Assembly (NCBI RefSeq): GCF_023631325.1
Contig: NZ_JALQDG010000040.1
Location: 124,001-188,000 of the forward strand
Length of the DNA: 64,000 nt
DNA from: Caballeronia sp. INDeC2
Lineage (GTDB): Bacteria > Pseudomonadota > Gammaproteobacteria > Burkholderiales > Burkholderiaceae
Reading direction: 5' to 3'
The translations under genes were made by a program, and so were the position numbers. Numbering within the stretch: position 1 is the first letter of the stretch; each line of letters starts with the position of its first letter. Shown in pieces: positions 9,860 to 18,550 of this stretch. Under the pieces are notes generated by a model. It was given only the letters and a program-made list of their open reading frames with translations, was not told where the DNA came from and searched no databases.

Positions 9860-10579
9860 ATGCGTTTGAGCGTCGAGCGATCGATGAGCGACAAGATTCA
9901 AGAGTCGCTCCTCACCATGATCCGTGAGCGCAAGCTCAAGCCCGGCGATCAGATTCCCACTGAAATAGAGCTTTGCGAGCTGCTCGGCGTCGGCCGTTCC
10001 AGCTTGCGCGAAGCCGTCGCGCAGATGATCTCGCATGGCTTGTTGTCGCGTCAGCAAGGCAAGGGCACCTTCATCAGACAAATTTCGCTGAAGCTGCACG
10101 GCGGGCTCGATGATCTGATGTCGGTGACGGATATGATTCGCAGCGTGGGCGCGGTGCCGTCGACGAGCCGCATTCAGTTGGATACCGTTGCGGCATCGGA
10201 GAGCCTCGCGGAAAAGCTCGCCATCAAGCACGGCGATCCGTGCGTGAGAATCGAGCGCGTGCGGCGCGCGGACGACGCCGTCGCGGCGTATTGCATCGAC
10301 ACGATTCCGAAGCACGTATTCGATGCCGCCGAGGGCGAACTTGGCGAATCGCTCTTCGGCATGTTCGCGCGCACGGGGCGGCGGCTGTCGCATACGCATA
10401 CGTCGATACAGCCGACCATCCTCACGCCGCGCGATCTGCCGGAACTGGGCGACGGCTTCGGCCTCTTTCTGCTGCTGGACGAAGTGGATTTCGATCAGAG
10501 CGGCGAGCCGCTTTGCTATAGCAACGACTACTACAACACGAGCATCTTCAAGTTCGATCTGGTGCGCAAGCGTCGCTGA
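9860..10579 (+). CDS. GntR family regulator with UTRA domain (HutC/FarR type)
   Basis: Residues about 1-75 form the GntR winged helix (SDKIQESLLTMIRERKLKPG, then TEIELCELLGVGRSSLREAV and the wing QQGKGTFI). Residues about 90-240 match a UTRA ligand-binding domain, including RIERVRRADD and the ending YYNTSIFKFDLVRKRR. The ATG at 9860 is chosen because an upstream in-frame ATG at 9824 lies inside the palindromic operator. It sits 18 bases before the MtnK-like kinase gene and heads the whole sugar operon on the same strand, so it most likely senses the imported sugar or a phosphorylated intermediate. Confidence 0.88.
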   Translation: MRLSVERSMSDKIQESLLTMIRERKLKPGDQIPTEIELCELLGVGRSSLREAVAQMISHGLLSRQQGKGTFIRQISLKLHGGLDDLMSVTDMIRSVGAVPSTSRIQLDTVAASESLAEKLAIKHGDPCVRIERVRRADDAVAAYCIDTIPKHVFDAAEGELGESLFGMFARTGRRLSHTHTSIQPTILTPRDLPELGDGFGLFLLLDEVDFDQSGEPLCYSNDYYNTSIFKFDLVRKRR

Positions 10580-10597
10580 ACATCGGAGGAGACACCG

Positions 10598-11863
10598 ATG
10601 GAGTTTGAAGCTTTCACCGCGCAGGAGCTCGCCGCCTATCTCGGCGACGTGCCCGATGTGCGCGCGCTGCTGGGCGACCCCGACGATCTCGAAGTCGTCG
10701 AAGTCGGGGACGGCAATCTGAACTACGTGTACTTCGTGACGAATGCGAAGGCGCCCGCGCGCAGCGTCGTCGTCAAGCAGGCGCCGCCGTTTCTGCGGCT
10801 CGTCGGCAAGACGTGGCCGCTGTCGTGTCAGCGCATGGAGCACGAAGTCGCTGCGTTGCGGCGCTTCGGCGCGCTGTGTCCGATGCATGTGCCGAAGGTC
10901 TATCACGCGGACAGCAAGCGCTTTCTCGTGGTGATGCAGCGCCTTGCGTCGCATCGCATCTTGCGGCAAGGACTGATGGATGGCGCGATGTATCCGCGTC
11001 TCGCGGATCATCTCTCGACCTATCTCGCGCATACGCTTTTCCACGGCTCCGATCTCTTTCTCGCGCCCGACATCAAGAAGCAGGCCGCGAGCGCGGCGGT
11101 CAATGCGGAGCTGTGCAAGATCACCGAAGACCTCGTGTTCACGTTCCCGTTCGAGGATCATTCGTCGAACGTCTATAGTCCCGCGCTGCCCGGAGCGGCG
11201 ATCGAAAGATTGCGAACGCATGCGCCTTTGCGCATCGCGGCGGCCGACATGAAATGGGCGTTCATGAATCACGCCGAGACCCTGCTGCACGGCGATCTAC
11301 ATACCGGTTCGATCATGGTCGACGAAGACGACACCTTCGTGATCGATCCCGAGTTCGCGTTCTATGGGCCGATGGGCTTCGATGTCGGCGCGCTGATCGC
11401 AAACTTGCTGCTTGCGTACTTCTCGCGCGATTGGCACGGACGTATCGACGGGCGCGATCCTGTTGCATATCAGGAATGGCTGCTCGAACAGATGATGCGC
11501 ATCTGGACCGGCTTCAGCGCGCAATTCGTCGAACTGTGGCACGACCATGAAAGCCGCAGCAAGCGGCGATTCATCGGCGGCGATGCGGAAAGCCGAGCGC
11601 TAACGGCGTATCGCGCGCATTTCATGCGGCGTCTCCTGGCCGATACGCTCGGCTTCGCGGGCTGCAAGATGATTCGACGCATCGTCGGCATGGCGAAGGT
11701 CGCGGAGATCACGCGCATTCCGGATACGCAAGCGCGCGCGAATATCGAAGTGCGATGTCTGCGTTGCGCTGAAGCGTTGCTCGTCGAACGCGCCACGCTT
11801 GGCGATATCGAACAGGTGGCGATGCTCGCGCGCGAAATTCAGCGCGACACCGCGACGATGTGA
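10598..11863 (+). CDS. mtnK: 5-methylthioribose kinase-like sugar kinase (MtnK family)
   Basis: A 421-residue cytoplasmic kinase expected to phosphorylate the C1 hydroxyl of 5-methylthioribose or of 5-deoxyribose using ATP. The MtnK fingerprints are present: VVKQAPPFLRLVG with the ATP-binding lysine, the catalytic loop HGDLHTGSIMV with Asp233, and the metal loop DPEFAFYGPMGFDVG with Asp250 and Glu252, at the same numbering as Bacillus MtnK. A strong ribosome binding site (GGAGGA) precedes the ATG. The gene is followed after 11 bases by an MtnA-like isomerase and then an aldolase, not by the other methionine salvage genes, so the pathway is probably the DHAP shunt. Substrate choice between 5-deoxyribose, 5-methylthioribose and a related sugar is open. 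Confidence 0.85.
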   Translation: MEFEAFTAQELAAYLGDVPDVRALLGDPDDLEVVEVGDGNLNYVYFVTNAKAPARSVVVKQAPPFLRLVGKTWPLSCQRMEHEVAALRRFGALCPMHVPKVYHADSKRFLVVMQRLASHRILRQGLMDGAMYPRLADHLSTYLAHTLFHGSDLFLAPDIKKQAASAAVNAELCKITEDLVFTFPFEDHSSNVYSPALPGAAIERLRTHAPLRIAAADMKWAFMNHAETLLHGDLHTGSIMVDEDDTFVIDPEFAFYGPMGFDVGALIANLLLAYFSRDWHGRIDGRDPVAYQEWLLEQMMRIWTGFSAQFVELWHDHESRSKRRFIGGDAESRALTAYRAHFMRRLLADTLGFAGCKMIRRIVGMAKVAEITRIPDTQARANIEVRCLRCAEALLVERATLGDIEQVAMLAREIQRDTATM

Positions 11864-11874
11864 CAGGAGATCTC

Positions 11875-12954
11875 ATGGCTTCGCAGCCCTTGTTCACGAC
11901 GCTTCCGCCGACGATCGAATGGCGCGACGGCGACTTGCTGCTGCTCGATCAGACGCGTTTGCCGCACGAGATCGTGGTGGAGAACGTCGCCGATGTGAAA
12001 GCGGTGTGGCGCGCCATTCGCGAGTTGCGCGTGCGTGGCGCGCCGGCGATCGGCGTCGCGGCGGCGTATGGGCTGTGCATCGCGATGCGCGGATCGGCCG
12101 CGCTGCCCGTCGCGCAGTTTCGCGCGGAGCTGGAACGTCACGCGAACTGGCTCGAAACGGCGCGGCCCACGGCGGTCAACTTGAGCTGGGGCGTGCGGCG
12201 CATGCTACGTCATTCACGCGATGTCGATACGAACGATGCCGCGACGCTCTTCGAAGCGCTCGTCGACGAAGCGAAGCGCATACACGCGGAAGATCAGTCC
12301 TTGTGCGAAGGCATCGGCGAGCACGGCATGCCGCTCATCCGCGAAGGATGCGGCGTGCTCACGCACTGCAATGCGGGCGCGCTCGCGACGACCGGCATCG
12401 GCACCGCCACCGCGCCGATCTATGCGGCGCATCGCGCGGGCATCGAATTCAAAGTCTATGCCGATGAAACGCGTCCGCTTCTGCAAGGCGCGCGTCTCAC
12501 GGCGTTCGAACTGCAGCAGGCGGGCGTCGACGTCACGCTCATCATGGACAGCGCCGCGGCGTCGATCATGTCGCAAGGGCTCGTGGATGTCGTCATCGTC
12601 GGGACGGACCGCGTCGCCGCGAATGGCGACTTCGCCAACAAGATCGGCACATTGGGCCTCGCCATCGCCGCGCATTATTACGGCATTCCGTTCTATGTCG
12701 CGTGTCCTTCATCGACGCTCGATCTGCGCACGCCGGGCGGGTCGCGCATCGAAATCGAGGAACGCGATGCCGAAGAAGTCACGCACCTCGCCGGACGACG
12801 CATCGCGCCCGATTCGATGAAGGCGCGCAATCCCGCGTTCGATGTCACGCCGCATGCGCTCGTCAGCGGCTTCGTCACGGAGCGCGGCATCGTGCATGCG
12901 CCGTTCGAACGCTCGTTGAGAACGCTGTTTGCCGCAGAGGGGAACGCCGCATGA
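11875..12954 (+). CDS. mtnA: S-methyl-5-thioribose-1-phosphate isomerase-like protein (MtnA family)
   Basis: A 359-residue aldose-ketose isomerase of the eIF2B-related family. It should turn the 5-substituted ribose 1-phosphate into the ribulose 1-phosphate. Family motifs are RGAPAIGVAAAYG, THCNAGALATTGIGTATAPI with catalytic Cys165, and GTDRVAANGDFANKIGT with catalytic Asp245; the 80-residue distance between the two is that of Bacillus MtnA. The ATG at 11875 has an AGGAGA site, better than the GTG at 11860. The stop overlaps the start of the aldolase gene (ATGA), which argues for translational coupling. Confidence 0.9.
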   Translation: MASQPLFTTLPPTIEWRDGDLLLLDQTRLPHEIVVENVADVKAVWRAIRELRVRGAPAIGVAAAYGLCIAMRGSAALPVAQFRAELERHANWLETARPTAVNLSWGVRRMLRHSRDVDTNDAATLFEALVDEAKRIHAEDQSLCEGIGEHGMPLIREGCGVLTHCNAGALATTGIGTATAPIYAAHRAGIEFKVYADETRPLLQGARLTAFELQQAGVDVTLIMDSAAASIMSQGLVDVVIVGTDRVAANGDFANKIGTLGLAIAAHYYGIPFYVACPSSTLDLRTPGGSRIEIEERDAEEVTHLAGRRIAPDSMKARNPAFDVTPHALVSGFVTERGIVHAPFERSLRTLFAAEGNAA

Positions 12955-13622
12955 TCGCGGCCGATGAAAGCGCGCTGCGTCGCGCGATCGTCGAGACGTC
13001 GCTCGAAATGGAGCGGCTCGGCATCAATCAGGGCACGTCGGGGAACGTGAGCGCGCGGTATCGTGAGGGCTTGCTGATCACGCCGAGCGGCGTGAGCGCG
13101 CGCGAGCTCGACGAAAAGCACATCGTGTGGATGCCGCTCGATATCACCGACGACGCCGAACTTCTGCGCGTGGAACGGCCATCGTCGGAATGGCGCATTC
13201 ATCGCGACATTCTGCGCGCGCGTGTCGAAGTCAACGCAGTCGTGCATACGCATTCGATCGCGGCCACCGCGCTCGCCATTCATGGACGCGACATATCCGC
13301 GCTGCATTACATGGTCGCGGCGGCGGGAGGCAAGTCGATACGCTGCGCGCCGTATGCCGTCTTCGGCAGCCAGCAGTTGTCCGATCATGCGCTTGCCGCG
13401 CTCGACGATCGCCGCGCATGTCTGCTCGCGCATCATGGCGTGATCGCGCTCGGCGCGGACCTCGCGCGCGCCGTGTGGCTCGCGCATGAAGTGGAAGTGC
13501 TGGCGAAGCAATATCTGCTCGCGTTGCAGATCGGCCCGCCGCCCTTGCTTTCCGATGAACAGATGGATGAAGTGCTGGAGAAGTTCAAGACTTACGGCAG
13601 GCGCAACGAAGAGGATCGCTGA
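12951..13622 (+). CDS. Class II aldolase, L-fuculose-1-phosphate aldolase-like
   Basis: A 223-residue zinc aldolase very close in pattern to FucA over its whole length. Visible features: GINQGTSGNVSARY near the N-terminus, the phosphate-site SSEWR with Glu80, zinc ligands His99 and His101 in VVHTHS, LLAHHGVIAL with His162, HYMVAAAGG with Tyr120, and the C-terminal LEKFKTYG with the catalytic tyrosine. In this setting it should split 5-deoxyribulose 1-phosphate or 5-methylthioribulose 1-phosphate into DHAP and acetaldehyde or a (methylthio)acetaldehyde. FucA-type enzymes are known to do this in DHAP-shunt operons of E. coli and Bacillus. No fucose isomerase or fuculokinase is near. Confidence 0.87.
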   Translation: MIAADESALRRAIVETSLEMERLGINQGTSGNVSARYREGLLITPSGVSARELDEKHIVWMPLDITDDAELLRVERPSSEWRIHRDILRARVEVNAVVHTHSIAATALAIHGRDISALHYMVAAAGGKSIRCAPYAVFGSQQLSDHALAALDDRRACLLAHHGVIALGADLARAVWLAHEVEVLAKQYLLALQIGPPPLLSDEQMDEVLEKFKTYGRRNEEDR

Positions 13623-13673
13623 CACACGCGTTAACGAAATTCGCATTGAACAACTCGTACAACGGAGACAGTC

Positions 13674-14789
13674 ATGGCCTGGAGCTCGGCAAGATTCGAC
13701 AGTTGGGGAACGTTCGGCAAGTCAACAAGCACCGTGTTGTTATGCGCGGCCGCCGCGTTGAGCGGATGCTCGAAGAGCGACAACTCGTCGTCGACGAGCA
13801 GCACGAGTTCGGCGGCGAGCGCGAGCGCACCCGCCAGCGCCCCGGCGAGCGCGCCGGCCGCAACCGCCGCGGGCGGTAAGCCCAAGATCGGCTTCTCGAT
13901 CGCGACGTTGAACAACGCGTTCTTCGTCGGACTGAAGGCGGGCGTCGAGCGCGGCGCGAAGGATCAGGGCTTCGATCTCGTGCAAACCAACGCGAACGGC
14001 GACGCGCAGCAGCAGGTCAACGATGCGATCAATCTGCTGAGCCAGGGCGTGACGGCGCTCGTGCTCAATCCGATCGATTCGAAGGCGATCATTCCCGCCG
14101 TCGAGAAAGCCAACTCGATGAACATCCCGGTCTTCACGCTCGATCGCGGCTCGGATGGCGGCAAGGTCACGTCGTTCGTCGCGTCGGATAACGTCGCGCT
14201 CGGGCAGACGGGCGCGAAGTGGATCGCCGAGCAACTGAAGAAGCGCTATGGCGAGGAGAAGGGCAATGTCGTCGATCTGATCGGTCTCGTCGGCACCACC
14301 GCCGCGACGGATCGCGAAAAGGGCTTCAGCGAGGAGATCGCTAAGTACCCGAACATCAAGGTGGTCGCGCGTCAGGAAGGCGCCTTCGATCAGGAGAAGT
14401 CGCTCAACGCGATGACGAGCATCCTGCAGAAATACCCGCAGATCGATGCGGTCTTCGGCGCGAACGACGACAACACCGTGGGCGCGGAAAAGGCTATCGA
14501 CAACGCGGGCCGCTACAAGCCGCTCGGCGACAAGGAGCACATTCTCGTGATCGGCGCCGACGGCACCGCGCAGGCGCTCTCCGCGATCCGCGCGGGCAAG
14601 CAGGACGCGACGATCTCGCAGAACCCGATCCAGATGGCCGCGAAGTCGCTGCAGTTCATCGCGGACTACAACGCGAAGAAGGACGTGCCCGCAAACTATG
14701 CGTGGCCGACGATGCTCATCGACAAGTCGAACATCGATTCGGATGAAGTGAAGAAGTACGGCCTGTGGTCCGAGGAAGTGAAGCAGTAA
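13674..14789 (+). CDS. Sugar ABC transporter substrate-binding lipoprotein (RbsB-like)
   Basis: A 371-residue periplasmic binding protein of the ribose/galactose type. A signal peptide ends at the lipobox LSGC, so the mature protein should be a lipoprotein, followed by a low-complexity Ser/Ala/Pro tether (to about residue 65). The two-lobed domain starts with KPKIGFSIATLNNAFF and has the motifs VLNPIDSKAI, DRGSDGG and VFGANDDNTVGA. RBS CGGAGA precedes the ATG. A strong hairpin after the stop codon separates it from the ATPase gene, a common way to keep the binding protein mRNA abundant. It delivers the sugar handled by the upstream kinase, isomerase and aldolase. Confidence 0.9.
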   Translation: MAWSSARFDSWGTFGKSTSTVLLCAAAALSGCSKSDNSSSTSSTSSAASASAPASAPASAPAATAAGGKPKIGFSIATLNNAFFVGLKAGVERGAKDQGFDLVQTNANGDAQQQVNDAINLLSQGVTALVLNPIDSKAIIPAVEKANSMNIPVFTLDRGSDGGKVTSFVASDNVALGQTGAKWIAEQLKKRYGEEKGNVVDLIGLVGTTAATDREKGFSEEIAKYPNIKVVARQEGAFDQEKSLNAMTSILQKYPQIDAVFGANDDNTVGAEKAIDNAGRYKPLGDKEHILVIGADGTAQALSAIRAGKQDATISQNPIQMAAKSLQFIADYNAKKDVPANYAWPTMLIDKSNIDSDEVKKYGLWSEEVKQ

Positions 14790-14800
14790 GGGCAACCGGC

Positions 14801-14828
14801 GGCCGCGTGTCTATAGCGACGCGCGGCC
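14801..14828 (+). promoter_or_regulatory. Intercistronic hairpin after the binding-protein gene
   Basis: An 11-bp stem (ggccgcgtgtc with gacgcgcggcc, one T-G wobble) closes a six-base loop, TATAGC, 11 bases after the stop codon of the binding protein. There is no T run, so it is not a standard terminator. Its place suggests 3'-end protection and attenuated readthrough into the ATPase gene. Confidence 0.65.
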
Positions 14829-14838
14829 CGCAGACGGA

Positions 14839-16383
14839 ATGCACATCATGACAGTCGAAACCGCGGCGCGAGCGAGCGCCGCATCGAATGCAGCGAAGCC
14901 GTTGTTGCGCATGCAGGGCATCGTCAAGAGTTTTCCCGGCGTGAAGGCGCTGCGCGGCGTGAGCCTCGATCTGCAAGCGGGACATGTGCTCGCGATCGTC
15001 GGCGAGAACGGTGCGGGCAAGTCCTCGCTCGTGAAGGTGCTCTCGGGCGCGTATGAACCCGACGAAGGCACGATCGAGATCGACGGCATGCCCCTCGCGC
15101 GCGGCACGCATGCGGCGATCGATGCGGGCGTGGCCGTCATCTATCAGGAGCTTTCGCTCATCAATGACATGACGGTCGCGGAGAATCTCTTCCTCGGCCG
15201 CATGCCTTCGCGCAACGGCTTCGTGAGAATGCGCGACGCCAACACGATGGCGCGCGAGGCACTGGCGCGCGTCGGCCTCGACAACGTGCCGCCGTGGATG
15301 CGCTTAGGCGACCTGCCGTTGAACAAGCGGCAACTCGTCGAAGTGGCGAAGGCGATCGCGCGCGATGCGCGCATCCTCGTGATGGACGAACCGACGGCCG
15401 CGCTGCAAAGCCATGACATCGCGAATCTGTATGCGGTGGTGCGGCGGCTGCGCGCGGAAGGCATGGGCATCATCTTCATCTCGCATCATCTGGAAGAGGT
15501 GTTCGAGCTGGCGGATTCCGCCGTCGTGATGCGCGATGGCGCGACCGTCGGCGCACGTCCGATGTCCGAATGGACCGAAGCGGATCTCGTGCAGGCGATG
15601 GTCGCGCGCAATCTCGAATCGTTCTATCCGTGGGAGCCGCGCGACTATGGTCCCGTGGTGCTCGAAGTGCGCAATCTCGCGAGCGCGCCGCTTCTGCGCA
15701 ACGCGAGCTTTACGGTGCGCGCAGGCGAGATCGTCGGCATTGCGGGCATCGCGGGCGCGGGGCGCACGGAATTGCTGAAGACGATCTTCGGCGCGCTGCC
15801 GGTGACGAACGGCGAGATTCTCGTGAAGGGCAGGAAGATCGCCAATCATTCGCCGACGCAGGGCGTGCGTCACGGGCTCGTCTATACGTCGGAGGATCGC
15901 AAGCTCGAAGGGCTCGTGCTCGAAGCGAACATCGAGGAGAACATCGCGTTGTCGAGCCTGAAGGCGCTGGCGAGCGGCGGCTTCGTGAGCCGCGCGAAGA
16001 AGCGCAAGCTCGCGCAGGATGCGAGCGCGCGCTTCGGCGTGCGTGCGTCGTCGGTGTTGCAGATCACGGGGACGCTTTCGGGCGGCAATCAGCAGAAGGT
16101 GATTCTCGGCCGCGCGACGGCGACGAGTCCCGTCGTCATCATGCTCGATGAACCGACGCGGGGCATCGACGTAGGTGCGAAGTCCGAGATCTACGCGCAT
16201 ATGGTGACGATGGCCCGCGCGGGCGCGGCTGTCGTGATGGTGAGTTCGGAACTGCCGGAGTTGCTCGGCATGTCGGATCGCGTGCTGGTGATGTATCGCG
16301 GCAGCATCGTGACCGAGATCGCGCGCGACAAGGCGGATTCGGAAACGGTCATTCAGTGGGCAACGACAGGAGCAGGCGCATGA
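14839..16383 (+). CDS. Sugar ABC transporter ATP-binding protein (RbsA-like)
   Basis: A 514-residue protein with two fused ABC ATPase domains, as in ribose-type importers. The first domain has Walker A GENGAGKSS and Walker B ILVMDEPTAAL; the second has a degenerate P-loop IAGIAGAGRTELLK, signature LSGGNQQKV and Walker B VIMLDEPTRGID. The asymmetry between the two nucleotide sites is normal for RbsA and MglA. The ATG at 14848 is an alternative start. The stop codon overlaps the permease start (ATGA). Confidence 0.92.
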   Translation: MHIMTVETAARASAASNAAKPLLRMQGIVKSFPGVKALRGVSLDLQAGHVLAIVGENGAGKSSLVKVLSGAYEPDEGTIEIDGMPLARGTHAAIDAGVAVIYQELSLINDMTVAENLFLGRMPSRNGFVRMRDANTMAREALARVGLDNVPPWMRLGDLPLNKRQLVEVAKAIARDARILVMDEPTAALQSHDIANLYAVVRRLRAEGMGIIFISHHLEEVFELADSAVVMRDGATVGARPMSEWTEADLVQAMVARNLESFYPWEPRDYGPVVLEVRNLASAPLLRNASFTVRAGEIVGIAGIAGAGRTELLKTIFGALPVTNGEILVKGRKIANHSPTQGVRHGLVYTSEDRKLEGLVLEANIEENIALSSLKALASGGFVSRAKKRKLAQDASARFGVRASSVLQITGTLSGGNQQKVILGRATATSPVVIMLDEPTRGIDVGAKSEIYAHMVTMARAGAAVVMVSSELPELLGMSDRVLVMYRGSIVTEIARDKADSETVIQWATTGAGA

Positions 16384-17381
16384 CCTCCACGGCAGCCGAT
16401 CGTTCGGATACGGAGGCGCTGTCGCGCCGCGTGATCCGTCAATTGAGGAGCGGCATCGGGCCTTTGTTCGCGGCGCTCGTCATTATCTGTATTGCGTTGT
16501 CGATCGCATCGCCCGAGTTTCTCACCACTAGCACGCTCACGAACATCATGGTGCAAGTGTCCGTGGTGGGCATCGCGGCGGTGGGCGGCACGTTCGTCAT
16601 CATCACATCGGGGATCGACTTGTCGGTCGGCTCGCTCGTCGCGTTGAGCGGCATGGTGGCGGCCACCGTCATGGCGGGGTCCAGTCCGGGCGCGGTCGGT
16701 CTGGGCGTTGCGGGACTGTGCGTCGCGCTTGCGGTGGGCGCGTTCGCGGGCGCGCTCAACGGGCTGGTGGTGTCCTGGCTGAGGCTCGTTCCCTTCATCG
16801 TGACCTTGGCCGCGATGGCGATGGCGCGCGGCCTCACGCTCGCCATTTCCGATGGCCGCACGAAGTTCGATTTTCCCAACGCGTTCACGATGTTCGGCGC
16901 GAAGACCGTCGCGGGTTTGCCGATGCCGATGATCGTCATGCTGGTCGTGTTCGTCGCGGGGCACGTGTTGTTGCGCAAGACGACGTTTGGGCATCAGGTG
17001 TTTGCCGTCGGCGGCAATCAGGAAGCGGCTCGGCTGGCTGGCATTCCTGTGAGGCGTGTCGTGTTTTTCACATACATGCTTGCCGGTGTCACGGCGGCGA
17101 TTGCTGGGATCGTGCTTGCTGGGCGGCTGAATTCCGCCTTGCCATCGGCGGCTAATGGGCTCGAGTTGCAGGTCATCGCGGCTATTGTGATCGGGGGGAC
17201 TTCGCTTGCTGGCGGGCGTGGGTCTATCGTTGGCACGTTCATCGGCGTTGTGCTGATCGGCGTGATCAATGTGGGGCTTTCGTTGCTCGGCGTGAATCCG
17301 TTCTGGACTCAGTTCATTCAAGGCGGGGTTATTTTTGCTGCCGTATTGCTCGATGCGCTTAGTCAGCGGCGGAAGGTTTGA
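16380..17381 (+). CDS. Sugar ABC transporter permease (RbsC-like)
   Basis: A 333-residue inner-membrane permease with about eight to ten hydrophobic segments. Family signatures include TSGIDLSVGSLVAL in the first third, the EAA-like loop FGHQVFAVGGNQEAARLAGI, and GGTSLAGGRGSIVGT near the end. It forms the channel of the importer with the preceding ATPase, to which it is coupled by an ATGA overlap. It is the last gene of the block before a 148-base gap leading to dhaK, so dhaKL may have its own promoter. Confidence 0.92.
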   Translation: MTSTAADRSDTEALSRRVIRQLRSGIGPLFAALVIICIALSIASPEFLTTSTLTNIMVQVSVVGIAAVGGTFVIITSGIDLSVGSLVALSGMVAATVMAGSSPGAVGLGVAGLCVALAVGAFAGALNGLVVSWLRLVPFIVTLAAMAMARGLTLAISDGRTKFDFPNAFTMFGAKTVAGLPMPMIVMLVVFVAGHVLLRKTTFGHQVFAVGGNQEAARLAGIPVRRVVFFTYMLAGVTAAIAGIVLAGRLNSALPSAANGLELQVIAAIVIGGTSLAGGRGSIVGTFIGVVLIGVINVGLSLLGVNPFWTQFIQGGVIFAAVLLDALSQRRKV

Positions 17382-17529
17382 AGGGGCTTTTTTGCTTCGC
17401 GGGATCCCGTTTTGTTAGCGGTTCATTAGCGTTGCCCCGCACAGGGACAGTGCTAATAGACCGACATGAAAACAGGATTCCACGCAAACGCAAACGCACG
17501 AACCGACAAAACACAGGAGTCACAAAACC

Positions 17530-18540
17530 ATGAAAAAGATCATCAACCAACCCGAAACTTTCGTCGATGAAATCATCGAATCCTTACTGATAGCCCATCC
17601 AAAATGGATCAAATCGGCGACAGAAGACCACCGCGCGCTGGTCCGAGCCGACGCTCCGAAACATGACTGCGTAGGTATCGTCACCGGCGGCGGCTCCGGC
17701 CACATGCCCGGCTTCCTCGGCTACGTAGGCGAAGGCCTATGCAGCGGCGTAGCGGTGGGCAACGTATTCTCCTCGCCCTCATCGGAGCAGATTTTCGAAG
17801 CAACGAAAGCGGTGAACGGCGGCACGGGCGTGCTCTACGTCTATGGCAACTACGGCGGCGACGTGCTCAACTTCGACCTCGCAGCGGACCTGGCGGAAGC
17901 CGAAGGCATAGACATCAAAACGGTCGTGCTGACCGACGATGTCGCCTCCGCGCCGAAAGACCGCGCAGCCGACCGGCGCGGCGTCGCAGGCATGGTCTTC
18001 GCCTTCAAATGCGCAGGCGCCGCAGCCGAACGCGGCGATTCGCTCGATGATGTCGCGCGCATCTGCGCCAAGGCCAATGCGAACTGCCGCACGATGGGCG
18101 TCGGCCTTTCGCCCACGATCCTGCCCGCCGCAGGCAAGCCCACGTTCACGCTGCCCGAAGGCGAAATGGAGATCGGCATCGGCATTCATGGCGAGCCGGG
18201 CACGCATCGCGGCAAGCTCGAATCCGCAGATGCCATCGCCGAGCGCATCACGCGACAGATCGTCGACGATCTCGCGGCGCCGAAAGGTTCGCGCGTCGCG
18301 CTGCTCGTCAACGGTCTCGGCGCAACGCCGCTCGAGGAACTCTATCTGCTCTATCGGCGTTCGGCGAAGCTCATTGCCGACGAAGGGCTGAAGATCGCGC
18401 GCTCGTATGTCGGCGAATACGTGACGAGCCTCGAAATGGCGGGCGCATCGATCACAGTGATACTGCTCGACGACGAACTCGAAGCGCTGCTCGAAGCGCC
18501 CGCGCGTTCGCCGTTCTTCCGCGACGGCACCGAGTCCTGA
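17530..18540 (+). CDS. dhaK: Dihydroxyacetone kinase-type subunit DhaK
   Basis: A 336-residue DhaK subunit, which holds the ketose substrate as a covalent hemiaminal on a histidine. The conserved histidines are visible: His58 in GGGSGHMPG and His220 in IGIHGEPG, with the catalytic aspartate in YGNYGGDVLNFD. The usual GHEP motif reads GHMP here and is followed by GFLGYVG, so the pocket differs from that of E. coli DhaK. DhaL follows after 10 bases and no phosphoryl donor subunit DhaM or other PTS part is nearby; an ATP-using two-subunit kinase is therefore likely. The substrate may be dihydroxyacetone or another small ketose. The ATG follows an ACAGGAG site. Confidence 0.87.
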   Translation: MKKIINQPETFVDEIIESLLIAHPKWIKSATEDHRALVRADAPKHDCVGIVTGGGSGHMPGFLGYVGEGLCSGVAVGNVFSSPSSEQIFEATKAVNGGTGVLYVYGNYGGDVLNFDLAADLAEAEGIDIKTVVLTDDVASAPKDRAADRRGVAGMVFAFKCAGAAAERGDSLDDVARICAKANANCRTMGVGLSPTILPAAGKPTFTLPEGEMEIGIGIHGEPGTHRGKLESADAIAERITRQIVDDLAAPKGSRVALLVNGLGATPLEELYLLYRRSAKLIADEGLKIARSYVGEYVTSLEMAGASITVILLDDELEALLEAPARSPFFRDGTES

Positions 18541-18550
18541 GGAGCGTGCG

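Noticed and set aside
9833..11290. A 485-codon minus-strand frame over the GntR and kinase genes
   Set aside because: It is the antisense of two strongly supported genes and has no recognisable domain.
17400..17409. The palindrome cgggatcccg followed by TTTTG after the permease gene, as a terminator
   Set aside because: The stem would be three base pairs with a four-base loop; too weak to call.
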